Below, one piece after another: positions 34,029-43,929 of a stretch of 64,000 nucleotides of DNA. Source of the DNA: Vibrio hangzhouensis (GTDB lineage: Bacteria > Pseudomonadota > Gammaproteobacteria > Enterobacterales > Vibrionaceae); the NCBI RefSeq assembly GCF_900107935.1, contig NZ_FNVG01000013.1, forward strand, positions 62,001 through 126,000, in the 5' to 3' direction. Under the pieces are notes generated by a model. The model did not search any database and was not told where the DNA came from. It worked only from the letters and a program-made list of their open reading frames with translations. Every line of letters begins with the position of its first letter. The stretch's first letter is position 1. A program made the position numbers and the translations under genes.

Positions 34029-34842
34029 AGATTCCTCATATATATAAAAGTTAGTCGTTTGGCTTGATAAACGAACTGTTTCACACCGAATGGCTAGGTA
34101 GCTGCACGTCATTGACGTGCTAAGAATAGACGAGATTCCTAATAATGGGGTGAATAATTCGTGCTATATCAATGGAGCCGAGTCTAACAAGCAACAGTAA
34201 GACCTTGATTGATCTTGATCACTTTAAGAAAAAATGTGAAAGAAAACTACAACAGTTGTTTGAAACAGCGCACTTTATTAACAATCAGCGTAAACAACTT
34301 TCAGTATGAAAATTTTATGAACAATATTCACTTCATCAATAATCCTCACCTTACCGGTTCTATCCAAGTTCCTATGTTGGAAGAATCGATTCACGTTGCT
34401 TTACGCTCAATTTGCTATTTGAACCGTACGTTCAGAGGCGAGATATTGATCTAACTATCAAAACACTCAACTAGTTCATAATGTTTGCTAATGGGTCATT
34501 AGCGGGGCTTATGCACTGCTTATTGAATCCCAAGCAGCACTAAATGCTAGCAAAGTCACATTCTACGTAACAAAAATGTAATTCTTATCATGGTAGGATA
34601 AAAAATCACCAATGACTGAATGTGCAGCATTTAGAAAAGATTATTCACATTTTGACGGTTTAAATACTTTAAATTGCATAATTCGTCAGATACAATGCCT
34701 GTATGACCGACTTATTCAGGTTAATGGTTTGTTGCAAACCATGCGGTGTGGTGCTAGCTTGTACCGAATATATAAAAGGTCGGAGTACCTTAAGCCTCTA
34801 GAATAGGCATAGCAGTCAATAATATACAGGGAGCACAAGCGC
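34029..34842. other. Long intergenic region between DUF3360 and ABC importer genes
   Basis: About 810 bp carrying the divergent promoters of the two units. It contains an FNR-type box at 34209-34222 and AT-rich segments. AATTGCATAATTCGTCA-like sequence near 34673-34690 and GGTGAATAATTCGTGC near 34149 loosely resemble ArgR half-sites. Two short open frames (34317-34454 and 34612-34806) have no good ribosome site or recognisable product. Confidence 0.5.
34209..34222. promoter_or_regulatory. FNR-type box
   Basis: TTGATCTTGATCAC matches the FNR consensus TTGATNNNNATCAA at 9 of 10 fixed positions. It lies 180 bp upstream of the DUF3360 gene and about 620 bp upstream of the ABC importer. The first gene, next to pflB, is the logical target. 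Confidence 0.5.
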
Positions 34843-35613
34843 ATGAATGAAGTACCAGCGCTGGACATAAAAGAACTGCACAAGACCTTTGGTCAAAATG
34901 AAGTTTTAAAGGGGATTTCCCTTTCTGCACATAAAGGTGATGTCATCTCGATCATTGGCTCATCTGGTTCTGGAAAAAGCACATTTCTTCGTTGTATCAA
35001 CCTTCTTGAAACACCAACAGCGGGTGAAATCTGGGTCAATGGCGAATTGATTGAGATGAAGCAAAACCGCGCAGGTGAATCACTTCCTGCCAATGAAAAA
35101 CAAGTTCAGAGAATTCGTTCACGTCTGGCAATGGTTTTTCAGGGCTTCAATTTGTGGTCTCACATGACCGTACTTGAAAACATCATCGAGGCTCCGGTGC
35201 ATGTTCTCGGGGTACCTAAAGCTCAGGCGATCGAAAACGCGGAGTTACTGTTGAAGAAAGTTGGTCTTTATGAGCGCCGTGATTACTACCCAGGGCATCT
35301 ATCAGGTGGCCAGCAACAACGTGCAGCCATTGCTCGCGCCCTTGCGGTGGAGCCGGAAGTGATGTTGTTCGATGAACCCACCTCGGCGCTTGACCCAGAA
35401 TTGGTTGGGGAAGTGCTTGGCGTGATGCAGGATCTTGCGGAGGAAGGCCGAACTATGTTGGTTGTGACGCATGAAATGGCGTTCGCACGCGATGTTTCAA
35501 ACCACGTGATGTTCCTTCACCAAGGTCTGGTGGAAGAACAGGGAGATCCAGCTAAACTGTTTACGAACCCAGATTCTGAACGCTTACAACAATTTATCTC
35601 ATCCATCTACTAA
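34843..35613 (+). CDS. Basic amino acid ABC transporter ATPase (HisP/AotP/ArtP type)
   Basis: 256 residues. Walker A GSSGSGKST at 39-47, signature LSGGQQQR, Walker B VMLFDEPTSALD, and H-loop VVTHEMAF. The extended loop before the Q-loop and the sequence MVFQGFNLWSHMTVLENIIEAPVHVLG closely follow HisP of enteric bacteria and AotP of pseudomonads. It powers the two permeases encoded downstream. First gene of an ATPase-binding protein-permease-permease unit. ATG preceded by CAGGGAGCA. Confidence 0.92.
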   Translation: MNEVPALDIKELHKTFGQNEVLKGISLSAHKGDVISIIGSSGSGKSTFLRCINLLETPTAGEIWVNGELIEMKQNRAGESLPANEKQVQRIRSRLAMVFQGFNLWSHMTVLENIIEAPVHVLGVPKAQAIENAELLLKKVGLYERRDYYPGHLSGGQQQRAAIARALAVEPEVMLFDEPTSALDPELVGEVLGVMQDLAEEGRTMLVVTHEMAFARDVSNHVMFLHQGLVEEQGDPAKLFTNPDSERLQQFISSIY

Positions 35614-35626
35614 TACAGAGGATGAC

Positions 35627-35650
35627 TTTCTAGGGCTTAGGACCTAGAAA
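35627..35650 (+). other. Hairpin between ATPase and binding-protein genes
   Basis: TTTCTAGG-GCTTAGGA-CCTAGAAA, a perfect 8-bp stem followed by CCTAAAAAAAC, with no T-run. It may protect or separate the binding-protein message. Confidence 0.5.
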
Positions 35651-35707
35651 CCTAAAAAAACAAACACAACATCAAAAAACGAAAATCTCAATCACAGGAG
35701 TATGGAA

Positions 35708-36478
35708 ATGAAAAAGTGGTTATTGGTGGCAGCACTTGCTGCAACAGCAGCAACTGGAGTGGCTCAAGCTAAGGAATGGAAAACAGTCCGCTTCGGTATC
35801 GAAGGTGCTTACCCTCCGTTTAGCTGGACTGAAGCAGATGGTTCTCTGAAAGGTTTTGACGTAGACATGGCGAATGCACTTTGTGAAGAGCTAAAAGCCA
35901 AGTGTGTGATCGTACCGCAAGATTGGGATGGCATCATTCCTTCACTTCTTGCTCGTAAGTACGATGCTATCATCGCAGCGATGTCTATCACTGAAGAGCG
36001 TAAGAAGAAAGTGGACTTCACTGGCAAATACGCTCAAATCCCGAACAAATTCATTGCCAAGAAGGGCGCAGGTCTGGACTTCGACAATCTGAGCGGCGCT
36101 AAAATCGGTGTTCAGCGTGCAACAACGCACGACAAGTACCTGACAGATAACTACGGTGGTCAGGTAGAGATCGTTCGTTATGGCTCTTTTGATGAAGCTT
36201 ATCTGGATCTAGCCAATGGTCGTATCGTTGCAGTACTAGGTGATGCATCTGCTCTGGAAGAAGGCGTGATCAACAAAGATGGCGGCGATGCTTATGAGTT
36301 CGTAGGTCCATCTCTGACAGATCCTAAGTGGTTCGGTGAAGGTATGGGCATCGCAGTTCGTAAGCAGGACAAAGATCTGACTGAGCAACTTGATGCTGCG
36401 ATCAAATCTCTACGTGAGAAAGGCAAGTACCAAGAGATTGCTGCGAAATACTTCAACTACGATGTTTACGGCGACTAA
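35708..36478 (+). CDS. Periplasmic basic amino acid-binding protein
   Basis: 256 residues. The start is MKKWLLVAALAATAATGVAQA (cleavage after AQA). An ATG two codons upstream overlaps the GGAG site and is rejected. Family 3 solute-binding fold (SBP_bac_3): RFGIEGAYPPFSW, GFDVDMANALCEEL, SITEERKKKVDFTGKYAQ and the LDLANGRIVAVLGDA hinge are typical of the LAO/HisJ/ArtI/AotJ group. Asp in GFDVDMA and the Ser-Ile-Thr segment bind the alpha-amino acid group. The exact substrate (arginine, lysine, ornithine or histidine) cannot be fixed by eye. Confidence 0.92.
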   Translation: MKKWLLVAALAATAATGVAQAKEWKTVRFGIEGAYPPFSWTEADGSLKGFDVDMANALCEELKAKCVIVPQDWDGIIPSLLARKYDAIIAAMSITEERKKKVDFTGKYAQIPNKFIAKKGAGLDFDNLSGAKIGVQRATTHDKYLTDNYGGQVEIVRYGSFDEAYLDLANGRIVAVLGDASALEEGVINKDGGDAYEFVGPSLTDPKWFGEGMGIAVRKQDKDLTEQLDAAIKSLREKGKYQEIAAKYFNYDVYGD

Positions 36479-36501
36479 TCGCTGAATTAAACACAACGAC
36501 A

Positions 36502-36529
36502 AGGGCTTGAGCTGGTCTCAGGCCCTTTT
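36502..36529 (+). terminator. Internal terminator/attenuator after the binding-protein gene
   Basis: AGGGCTTGAG / CTCAGGCCCT, a 10-bp stem with one G-U pair and a 5-nt loop, followed by T4. It stands between the binding-protein and permease genes, where partial termination gives excess binding protein in comparable systems. Confidence 0.75.
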
Positions 36530-36599
36530 ACTAAAAAACATGTCACAGGTGTTATTTAGTAAAACTTACCAACAATAAGCTGTGCTGTTGGAAGGAATT

Positions 36600-37340
36600 A
36601 TGCTCGATTTACAAGGATATGAAGCCTCTATACTCAAAGGGGCCGTACTCACCATAGAAGTCGCGATACTATCGCTGATTCTTGCTATGGTACTCGGTAT
36701 GTTAGGTGCGCTTGCAAAATTAGCACCTTATAAATGGGCGCGAGCGATCGCGACACTTTACACGACTATCATTCGGGGTATTCCTGACCTCGTCTTAATG
36801 ATGCTGATTTTCTTCGGCGGACAAATACTGCTGAACAACAGCTTGTACGCTGTTAATGAGTGGCTAAACAATTGGTTTGCCTCCAGCGATCCCAATCATG
36901 AATGGACATCGTACCTGCCTGACTATATTGACGTGTCTCCGTTTATCGCAGGGATTCTGACTATTGGCTTTATCTTCGGCGCGTATATGGCGGAAACTTT
37001 CCGAGGTGCGATTATGGCGGTGGATAAAGGTGAAATGGAGGCCGCTAAAGCATATGGCATGAGTTCAGCGCTGGCATTCCGACGTATTCTGCTACCACAA
37101 ATGATCCGACATGCATTGCCTGGTTTTGGCAACAACTGGCTTGTTTTGCTGAAAACGACGGCCCTGGTGTCCATCATCGGGTTAGAGGATATGGTACGTG
37201 TCAGCTCACTGGCTGCGGGTTCTACCAAAATGCCGTTCACCTTTTACATGGCGGTATCCATCATATTCTTGTTGTTCACCAGTGTTTCTACCGGCTTCCT
37301 GAAGCTTGTCGAGCGCAAGTTTAGTATTCATGTGAGGTAG
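36600..37340 (+). CDS. Amino acid ABC transporter permease (HisQ/AotQ/ArtQ type)
   Basis: 246 residues from the ATG giving MLDLQGYEASILKGAVLT, with GGAAGGA just upstream. A GTG six codons earlier is possible but poor. Five to six membrane helices and the cytoplasmic EAA loop (EMEAAKAYGMSSALAFRRILLPQMIRHALPG) that contacts the ATPase. Separated from the binding-protein gene by 121 bp holding a terminator, and followed 2 bp later by the second permease. Confidence 0.92.
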   Translation: MLDLQGYEASILKGAVLTIEVAILSLILAMVLGMLGALAKLAPYKWARAIATLYTTIIRGIPDLVLMMLIFFGGQILLNNSLYAVNEWLNNWFASSDPNHEWTSYLPDYIDVSPFIAGILTIGFIFGAYMAETFRGAIMAVDKGEMEAAKAYGMSSALAFRRILLPQMIRHALPGFGNNWLVLLKTTALVSIIGLEDMVRVSSLAAGSTKMPFTFYMAVSIIFLLFTSVSTGFLKLVERKFSIHVR

Positions 37341-37342
37341 AT

Positions 37343-38026
37343 ATGGATTTTTCGTTAGTTGTTGAAAGTTTCCCAATTTACCTTGATGGCCTCTGGACTA
37401 CGATGTGGCTAGTGGGTTTAGCCTTGGTTATCGGCCTCTGTATTGCGATCCCTCTGGCGGTCGCGAGAAACAGCACCAATTACTTGATCAACTTGCCATC
37501 TTGGGGCTTTATATACTTTTTCCGTGGTACACCTCTCCTGGTACAGCTTTACCTGATTTACTACGGTATGGACCAGTTCTTCCCAGTCAAAGACACACTT
37601 TGGGAACATGCCTGGTTCTGTGCATTAGTTGCCTTTGTCCTCAACACTTCCGCTTATACCGCCGAGATCATTCGCGGTGCCATTAATGGTTTGCCAAAAG
37701 GCGAGGTGGAAGCAGCAAAAGCGTACGGTATGAGTACCTGGAAAACCTATCGACGGATCATATTGCCGAGCGCTTTAAGAAGGGCGCTTCCCGCTTACAG
37801 TAATGAAGTTATATTCATGCTGCATGGCTCGGCGGTAGCCGGTATCGTGACCATTATGGACCTCACTGGCGCTGCACGTCTGGTGAATTCCCGTTATTAC
37901 GCTCCGTTTGAGTCGTTTTTGACGGCAGGCCTGTTCTATATGGCGCTAACCTTTATGATCCTCTGGGTATTCAAGAAGGCTGAAAAGCGATTCCTGGCTT
38001 ACATGAGACCATTGGAATCTCAATAA
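37343..38026 (+). CDS. Amino acid ABC transporter permease (HisM/AotM/ArtM type)
   Basis: 227 residues, five to six membrane helices. N-terminus LVVESFPIYLDGLWTTMWLVGLALVIG and EAA loop EVEAAKAYGMSTWKTYRRIILPSALRRALPAYSNE as in HisM. Forms the heterodimeric channel with the preceding permease. ATG preceded by TGAGGTAG. Last gene of the unit, ended by a strong terminator. Confidence 0.92.
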   Translation: MDFSLVVESFPIYLDGLWTTMWLVGLALVIGLCIAIPLAVARNSTNYLINLPSWGFIYFFRGTPLLVQLYLIYYGMDQFFPVKDTLWEHAWFCALVAFVLNTSAYTAEIIRGAINGLPKGEVEAAKAYGMSTWKTYRRIILPSALRRALPAYSNEVIFMLHGSAVAGIVTIMDLTGAARLVNSRYYAPFESFLTAGLFYMALTFMILWVFKKAEKRFLAYMRPLESQ

Positions 38027-38059
38027 CGCCAGTCTGAGTCAACCAAGTTCAGATTTGAA

Positions 38060-38096
38060 ATCCCCGAGTTTGTTAAAGCCAGCCTCGGGGATTTTT
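38060..38096 (+). terminator. ABC importer operon terminator
   Basis: AATCCCCGAG / CTCGGGGATT stem followed by T5. Confidence 0.88.
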
Positions 38097-38185
38097 GTAT
38101 TTCTGGTATCGTTGGATGTGTGTGCCTGTATTGGCAGCATTCCCGAATAGGTGCGGGAATCACGACGGATTGTTTACAAAATCTG

Positions 38186-38992
38186 TCAGTTAAATACCGA
38201 CCAGATAGGTGCGTGGTCTGAAGGTTTTTCAATACCTCGCAACTCATAATCGATGCCCGCTTCCGTACACGTCTCTGCCAGACCAGGCGTAGCCAGTACG
38301 ACATCAATCCTTAGGCCACGATTGTCATCAAATCCTCTTGAGCGGTAGTCAAACCACGAGAACTGGTCGTCAACGTCAGGGTGTAGTTGACGGAAAGTGT
38401 CAACAAAACCCCAGTCAAGCAGGGTTTGTAACCACTCACGTTCAATCGGCTGGAATGAGCACTTACCGGTCTTTAGCCAGCGCTTGCGGTTAGGCTCGCC
38501 AATGCCGATGTCCAAATCGATAGGACTGATGTTGATATCCCCCATAACAATCAGTTTTTCATCGTTGTTATGGTGGTCATTCAAATATGTCATAAGATCC
38601 TTATAAAAGGCTTCTTTATAAGGGAATTTAGTTTCATGACTGATGTTATCGCCTTGTGGGAAATAGCCATTCAACACCGTTACCTTATCGCCTTTCGCGT
38701 CTTCAAACGTTGCCATTATCATGCGCTTTTGGTGGTCTTCGTTATCGGTTGGAAACCCTTTCTGAACAGAAGCGGGTTCCTGTTTGCATAGCATAGCGAC
38801 GCCATAGTGTGCTTTCTGGCCATGAAAATAGACTTTGTAACCCATGGCTTCGACAGCTTCGACCGGGAAAGCTTCATCGTGGACTTTGATTTCCTGCAGG
38901 CCTATCACGTCAGGTTGGTGTTTATCAATTAATGCTTGCAGTTGGTGAAGACGAGCTCGGAGGCCGTTGATATTGAAGCTAATGACTTTCAT
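38186..38992 (-). CDS. xthA: Exodeoxyribonuclease III
   Basis: AP endonuclease and 3'-5' exonuclease of base-excision repair. 268 residues, as in E. coli. The catalytic and metal residues are in QEIKV (Glu34), GDINISP (Asp-x-Asn), and PSDHAPIW (Asp-His near 260). ATG start. Monocistronic, divergent from the downstream chemoreceptor. Confidence 0.96.
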   Translation of the reverse strand: MKVISFNINGLRARLHQLQALIDKHQPDVIGLQEIKVHDEAFPVEAVEAMGYKVYFHGQKAHYGVAMLCKQEPASVQKGFPTDNEDHQKRMIMATFEDAKGDKVTVLNGYFPQGDNISHETKFPYKEAFYKDLMTYLNDHHNNDEKLIVMGDINISPIDLDIGIGEPNRKRWLKTGKCSFQPIEREWLQTLLDWGFVDTFRQLHPDVDDQFSWFDYRSRGFDDNRGLRIDVVLATPGLAETCTEAGIDYELRGIEKPSDHAPIWSVFN

Positions 38993-39169
38993 TTTCTCAC
39001 TAATCCTGTGATTTTTCTCAGAGGCAAAATACTAGCATCCACAGAGAATGACATACAACGCTTGTATTGAGCTTAAGATGCAAAAATGATGTAATAAAAC
39101 GCTCAATAATTACGACTTCTGGTCGATATAAAAACAATATGTGCTCTCTGTTTGCTAAAAGGATGTACT

Positions 39170-41287
39170 ATGCGAACTCTCTCCGTGCAGTGGAAAATCA
39201 CGGTTTTGGCGGGTTGTTGCCTGCTGTTCACTTCAATGGCTTTAATCGGCTTTTCACTATACAACGCGATAAACAGCCAGAAGGCGATCCAAACCTTAAG
39301 TTCTCAATCTGTGGTCGAAAAGTCACAGGCACTTCTGGAAGCGCGTGCTGAAATCAATGCCCGGGAAGTCAAAGACTACTTCAACGAGGCAGTGTATCGC
39401 GCGGAAATGCTTATCTCGAACGCCAAATTCCAAAAATATAATGCGGAAGAAAACTTCGTCCCCAGCGAGGATCTGCGTACCGCCCTTGATGAAATGATTC
39501 GCCAGGCGGTTATTGAGTTTCCTTCGATTCAGGGTGCATACCTGGTGTTTAAACCCAACCTTCTGGATGGCGAAGACGCAAACTATGAAGGGGCGGACTA
39601 TGTCGGTTCCAATGAACAGGGGCAGTTTGCTACCTATTGGCAGATAGCCGCAACTGGTGAAAATGCCGCTCGTAGTGTCTTGAGTAAGCGCCAGTTAGAT
39701 GCTTTACAAGATGGTGAGCGCTTCTACTGTCCTTTGGCGACGGAGTCCTCGTGCGTGAGTACGCCAAGGCTCATTCAGGTTGGAGAACAGCAACACCTGA
39801 TCTCCTCGCTGTCGATCCCGATTGTCGTCGATAACACACTGATCGGTTTCTTGGGGATCGACTTGCAATTGACGGAACTGGCGACCACGGTCATTGAGTC
39901 TGATGCCAGTCTGTTTTCTGGCAGTGGCCATGTCAACATCATCAGTCTGGATGAAAGCGTGATTGCCAGTGACGATCCCAGTATCAAGCCAGGAACCGCA
40001 TATCAGAGCCCGGTATTGACAGTAGAACAAGTTACCGACCTGATGTTTGGCGAGGAAGTGAGTGCGCAGTGGAGTTCCGATGGACAGTGGCTGACCGTGT
40101 TTAACCCTGTCACCATCGCCAACCAGACATGGGGTGTGTTCTTTGATATGCCGCGAGAAAGTGTTTTGCGTGACGCCATTGAACTGGATAGCATTATCTC
40201 AACTCAGTTAGAAGAAGGCATCGTATTTGAGGTGTTGGTGGGGGCAAGCTTTGTTGTTGTGGGGTTGATCATTATTGCCCTTATGTCTCTTCGATTAGTT
40301 AAACCTATTAAAGATGTTGTGACCAGACTGGAAGATATCGCCAGCGGCGAAGGCGACTTGACGCAGCGTTTGGAAGTGAAATCTGGTGATGAAATAGGCC
40401 AGTTGGCAGAGCAGTTCAACGCTTTCCTGGCCAAGTTGCAAACGACCATTCAACAAGTCGCATCAACCACAGAACGCATTGCCGGAACCGCTGAACGAGC
40501 AAACGCTACGGCGGTTGCTACTCGTGAAAGTAGTGAAGCCCAGTTCAGGGAAGTCGATCTGGTCGCGACAGCATCGGAAGAAATGACCCAGACTGCATCG
40601 CTGGTGGTTCAGAACGCAGAAGTCGCGGTTCAGGCAGCAGCGTCCGCTAACGAATCTGCGAGTCAGGGACAGGAAGTGGTTGAGCTTTCAGCAAATGAAA
40701 TGGTTCGTTTAGTAGAACAGATGAAAGCCACGGTTCCTGTGGTGGAAGAGTTGGCGCTTAATAATGCTCACATTACCGAGATTCTCGCGGTCATTGAGGG
40801 CATTTCAGAGCAAACCAATCTACTGGCGCTGAACGCGGCGATCGAAGCGGCAAGGGCGGGAGAGCAGGGCAGAGGCTTCGCTGTTGTTGCAGATGAAGTG
40901 CGCAGCCTGGCTAGCCGCACTCAAGACTCGGTTGGGGAGATCCAACAGGTCATTGAGCGAGTGCAAAAAGGCACTAAAGATGTGGTCGGTGCGATTCAGG
41001 AAGGCTCTCAATTGGCAGACTCTACCGCAACCCATGTTCAGCAAGCGGTAGCGGCGTTAAGCAGCATCTTTGAGTCCATTTCTGCAATTAATGATATGAA
41101 CTCGCAAATTGTCAGAGCCGCTGAGGAACAACAGTCCGTGTCCGCGGAAGTGAATCAGAATGTGAGTAACATTCGTGACTTGAGTGCCCAGATCCTGGAT
41201 AAGGCAGGGGACTCTGAACAGGTGGGCAAAGAGATCAATCAGCTTTCTGCGCAGCAGCAGTCATTGATGAATCAGTTTAAAACCTGA
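39170..41287 (+). CDS. Methyl-accepting chemotaxis protein with dCACHE-type sensor
   Basis: 705 residues from the ATG giving [15 protein letters not shown], with AAGGA upstream. TM1 about 10-32, a large periplasmic domain (about 50-345) with dCACHE features ([31 protein letters not shown]), TM2 about 351-378, HAMP ([27 protein letters not shown]), and the signalling tip [20 protein letters not shown] near 548-570. dCACHE receptors usually bind amino acids or small organic molecules. The ligand here is unknown. It sits next to an amino acid importer, which may be coincidence. Confidence 0.93.
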   Translation: MRTLSVQWKITVLAGCCLLFTSMALIGFSLYNAINSQKAIQTLSSQSVVEKSQALLEARAEINAREVKDYFNEAVYRAEMLISNAKFQKYNAEENFVPSEDLRTALDEMIRQAVIEFPSIQGAYLVFKPNLLDGEDANYEGADYVGSNEQGQFATYWQIAATGENAARSVLSKRQLDALQDGERFYCPLATESSCVSTPRLIQVGEQQHLISSLSIPIVVDNTLIGFLGIDLQLTELATTVIESDASLFSGSGHVNIISLDESVIASDDPSIKPGTAYQSPVLTVEQVTDLMFGEEVSAQWSSDGQWLTVFNPVTIANQTWGVFFDMPRESVLRDAIELDSIISTQLEEGIVFEVLVGASFVVVGLIIIALMSLRLVKPIKDVVTRLEDIASGEGDLTQRLEVKSGDEIGQLAEQFNAFLAKLQTTIQQVASTTERIAGTAERANATAVATRESSEAQFREVDLVATASEEMTQTASLVVQNAEVAVQAAASANESASQGQEVVELSANEMVRLVEQMKATVPVVEELALNNAHITEILAVIEGISEQTNLLALNAAIEAARAGEQGRGFAVVADEVRSLASRTQDSVGEIQQVIERVQKGTKDVVGAIQEGSQLADSTATHVQQAVAALSSIFESISAINDMNSQIVRAAEEQQSVSAEVNQNVSNIRDLSAQILDKAGDSEQVGKEINQLSAQQQSLMNQFKT

Positions 41288-41299
41288 TCCAGCCAGATA

Positions 41300-41338
41300 A
41301 AAAAGGGTCATCACATTTGTGATGACCCTTTTTTTTAG
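41300..41338 (+). terminator. Terminator of the dCACHE receptor gene
   Basis: AAGGGTCATCAC / GTGATGACCCTT stem with an ATTT loop, followed by T8 and preceded by A residues. Confidence 0.92.
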
Positions 41339-41392
41339 GCTTTGTTTGCTTTGAGCTGGCTTTTACCAGTCATTTTAGGGCACTTTTAGCGA

Positions 41393-42367
41393 TTAGTCGC
41401 CGTTTGCATGACCGAACATCTTAGCCGCGTAAGCGACTCGCTCAGCCGGAGACGGGTAATCAAACGGGTTCGGCTCTCCCAGAGATTCAATGTGCCGTAG
41501 ACGAGGCAAAATGCCGCAACCATTAGCGATCTGGATTGCCAGACCAGGTCGGGCGTTAAGCTCTAGTACCATCGGGCCTTCTTCTTTATCCAGTACCATG
41601 TCGGTACCCATGTAGCCCAGCCCCGTCATTTCGTAGGCACTTGACGCTAGCGTGAGCAGGCGGTCCCAGTGAGGGACGGCCAACGTGGCCAGCTCTTTGC
41701 CCGTATCAGGGTGATGCGTAACTGGTTGATCAAACTGTACTGCGCGCACAGCTTTGCCTGTCGCAATATCAATACCAACCCCAACCGCTCCTTGGTGAAG
41801 ATTGGCTTTACCATCAGAGGCCGAGGTAGAGAGTCGCATCATCGCCATCACAGGATAGCCCTGAAATACAATAATACGTACATCCGGAACCCCTTCGTAG
41901 CTGAAACCGTCGAAGCAGTCATCGAACTTAATCAAGTTTTCGACTACAGCCACATCGTTCTTGCCACCCAGAGAAAACAGACCTGCAAGCGCATTACTGA
42001 TATGACGCTCAACATCTTCTTTATTGATTGTTGCACCCGATGGTTTGGTGTAAACCCCATCTTTGTGCTCAGTAACCACCAGAATGCCTTTACCGCCACT
42101 GCCTTGAGCAGGTTTGATAACAAAGCCCGGCCAATCTTTAACCATATTGTGGATTGTCTTCACTTCTACCTGACTGCGAATAACACCAATCAGTGCAGGT
42201 GTGGTTGCGCCGGCTTTTTCCGCGATGATCTTGGTTTTTAGCTTGTCATCCACCAATGGATACTTGGAGCGATCATTATAGCGTCCAATATAGCTGTGGT
42301 TACGCTGGTTCATTCCCATGATACCGCGGTCTCTCAACTTAAAAGGACTTGTTAGCTTTCTTAGCAT
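41393..42367 (-). CDS. ATP-grasp alpha-L-glutamate ligase-like (RimK-related) protein
   Basis: 324 residues. ATP-grasp features: GFVIKPAQGSGGKGILVV (about 81-98), the phosphate-binding Gly-rich loop, PDVRIIVFQGYPVMAMMRLST, and the metal-binding VLELNARPGLAIQIANG near 270-286. Related to RimK-type amino acid ligases, which make amide or isopeptide bonds with ATP. No signal peptide, so cytosolic. It forms a tight unit (3-bp gap) with a membrane protein carrying a transglutaminase-like domain and a retropepsin-like lipoprotein. Acceptor and donor are unknown. Comparative genomic work groups such trios as a peptide or protein modification system. Confidence 0.85.
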   Translation of the reverse strand: MLRKLTSPFKLRDRGIMGMNQRNHSYIGRYNDRSKYPLVDDKLKTKIIAEKAGATTPALIGVIRSQVEVKTIHNMVKDWPGFVIKPAQGSGGKGILVVTEHKDGVYTKPSGATINKEDVERHISNALAGLFSLGGKNDVAVVENLIKFDDCFDGFSYEGVPDVRIIVFQGYPVMAMMRLSTSASDGKANLHQGAVGVGIDIATGKAVRAVQFDQPVTHHPDTGKELATLAVPHWDRLLTLASSAYEMTGLGYMGTDMVLDKEEGPMVLELNARPGLAIQIANGCGILPRLRHIESLGEPNPFDYPSPAERVAYAAKMFGHANGD

Positions 42368-42370
42368 AAA

Positions 42371-43876
42371 TCAGTCCTCCGTAAGAGGTTTAAAGCGGCG
42401 TAGCTCAGTCAATCGGTAACCCGTGTACGTACCCAGCATCAGAATACCGCCAAGGATCACCAGTTGCAGACCGATAAAGTTAAACGTCAGGTGCTGAATA
42501 TACGGGTTGGTCATCGCCAGATAGACCAGCACTGCAGTTAGCAGTGAGCCACCGCCCTGTAGTACCACTTCTTTCGCTCCCTCTTCTTCCCACAGAATCG
42601 ACATACGTTCGATAGTCCATGACAAGATGATCATCGGGAAGAAGGTAATGGACAGACCTTCGGTCAGGCCAATCTTAAAGGCGACAACGGTAAACACAGA
42701 GATGATGAGGATTACCGTGATGATGACCGCGGAAATCCGTGCTACCAACAATAAGTTCAGTTTCGACAGGTAGCTTCGAATGACCAGACCTGTTCCAACA
42801 ATCAATAAGAAGCCGACGATACCGGTGACTAACTGAGTCTGAACGAATGCCACTGCAATCAGCACCGGCATAAAGGTTCCCGAAGTTTTCAGACCTATAA
42901 GAATACGTAAGAACACCACAATCAAGGCACCAATTGGAATCAACATGATGGTTTTAAACATCGCTTGTTCTTCCAGTGGCAGACTGTGGATAGAGAAGTT
43001 GAGTAGGCCATCGGCATCCACCTTATTGTTGGTGGCCTCAATAGCTGACACTTCTTGAGCTAGCATCGTAAAGTGCACTTTACTGTCTTTACCGCCAACA
43101 ACGTCAAGCAGAGATACGTTGGATTCATCCCAAACTAACAGATTCTGCTTTTTCTTACCTTCTGAGGCTTGAGGCGAGAATATTTGCCATTTCTGGCCAT
43201 CCCACACCTGTAGCATTTGCTGACTCGATTGGCGACGACGTCCATCTTCAAGCTCAATAACCCCTACGATTTTGCTTGGTACTTCTGCAAAAGAGATAAG
43301 CTTAGAAGCCGCTTGCAACTTAGTCATATTGTTGAGGATAAGTGCAGAGTTCTGGCTGTCCCCATCGTTAAGCGCTTTGATGAGTTCACGAGTAAAGGTG
43401 ATGTTGTCAGAAGAGCGGGACTTAGCGCGCTCAACCAGAGCGATAGCGGCGGCTTCTTCTGGGCCATCAAATGTAGGTTTAATGATTTCTTCGCTAGGGG
43501 GTGTTGAGTTTGCCAGTGCCTGATCGTCTACAAGGAACTGGGTTTTGTAGTAAATGGTCTGAGGACCTTGGGCTTGTCGGATAGACCATTCTGCGCGGCG
43601 ACCGATGTCTGAATCAACGTAAGAGACGCCGTAACCTGGAGAAGACGCGGATTCGCCAATCAGCGTGAACCCTTCCTGAGTGTAAGGGGCGGCTAGAGAG
43701 ACTTTTGCTGGTTTTCCAATGGCATTAAACTCCACTCTGGCTTCGATATCCCAAACCTGGCGAGTCTCGCCAGGGGTCCAAGGAACACCATATGTCTCGT
43801 GTCTGAGGACACTGAGCGCAATACCTGCGGCGATCAGTAACGCGACTGACAAATAAAACGGAATTCGTGACGTCAT
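42371..43876 (-). CDS. Membrane protein with inactive transglutaminase-like domain and 7 TM helices
   Basis: 501 residues from the ATG giving MTSRIPFYLSVALLIAAG (an earlier TTG lies two codons upstream). TM1 at about 8-22, a periplasmic domain of about 270 residues (transglutaminase-like but without an evident Cys-His-Asp triad), then a C-terminal block of about seven helices from residue 310 (MLIPIGALIVVFLRILIGLKTSGTFMPVLIAVAF onwards in part). It lies between the ATP-grasp ligase and the retropepsin-type lipoprotein genes, which are all transcribed together. A scaffold that presents a substrate across the inner membrane is an inference from context. Confidence 0.83.
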   Translation of the reverse strand: MTSRIPFYLSVALLIAAGIALSVLRHETYGVPWTPGETRQVWDIEARVEFNAIGKPAKVSLAAPYTQEGFTLIGESASSPGYGVSYVDSDIGRRAEWSIRQAQGPQTIYYKTQFLVDDQALANSTPPSEEIIKPTFDGPEEAAAIALVERAKSRSSDNITFTRELIKALNDGDSQNSALILNNMTKLQAASKLISFAEVPSKIVGVIELEDGRRRQSSQQMLQVWDGQKWQIFSPQASEGKKKQNLLVWDESNVSLLDVVGGKDSKVHFTMLAQEVSAIEATNNKVDADGLLNFSIHSLPLEEQAMFKTIMLIPIGALIVVFLRILIGLKTSGTFMPVLIAVAFVQTQLVTGIVGFLLIVGTGLVIRSYLSKLNLLLVARISAVIITVILIISVFTVVAFKIGLTEGLSITFFPMIILSWTIERMSILWEEEGAKEVVLQGGGSLLTAVLVYLAMTNPYIQHLTFNFIGLQLVILGGILMLGTYTGYRLTELRRFKPLTED

Positions 43877-43929
43877 AAACAACCTTATTATTCTAATTGC
43901 TTTCCCTGAAAGTGTTATTCAAAAGAGGA

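Noticed and set aside
34317..34454. Possible 45-residue small protein (starts MNNIHFINNPHLTGS) before the ABC importer
   Set aside because: No ribosome site, AT-rich context and no recognisable sequence; left as intergenic.
34612..34806. 64-residue open frame before the ABC importer
   Set aside because: Lies over the presumed promoter and leader of the importer unit, no clear ribosome site.
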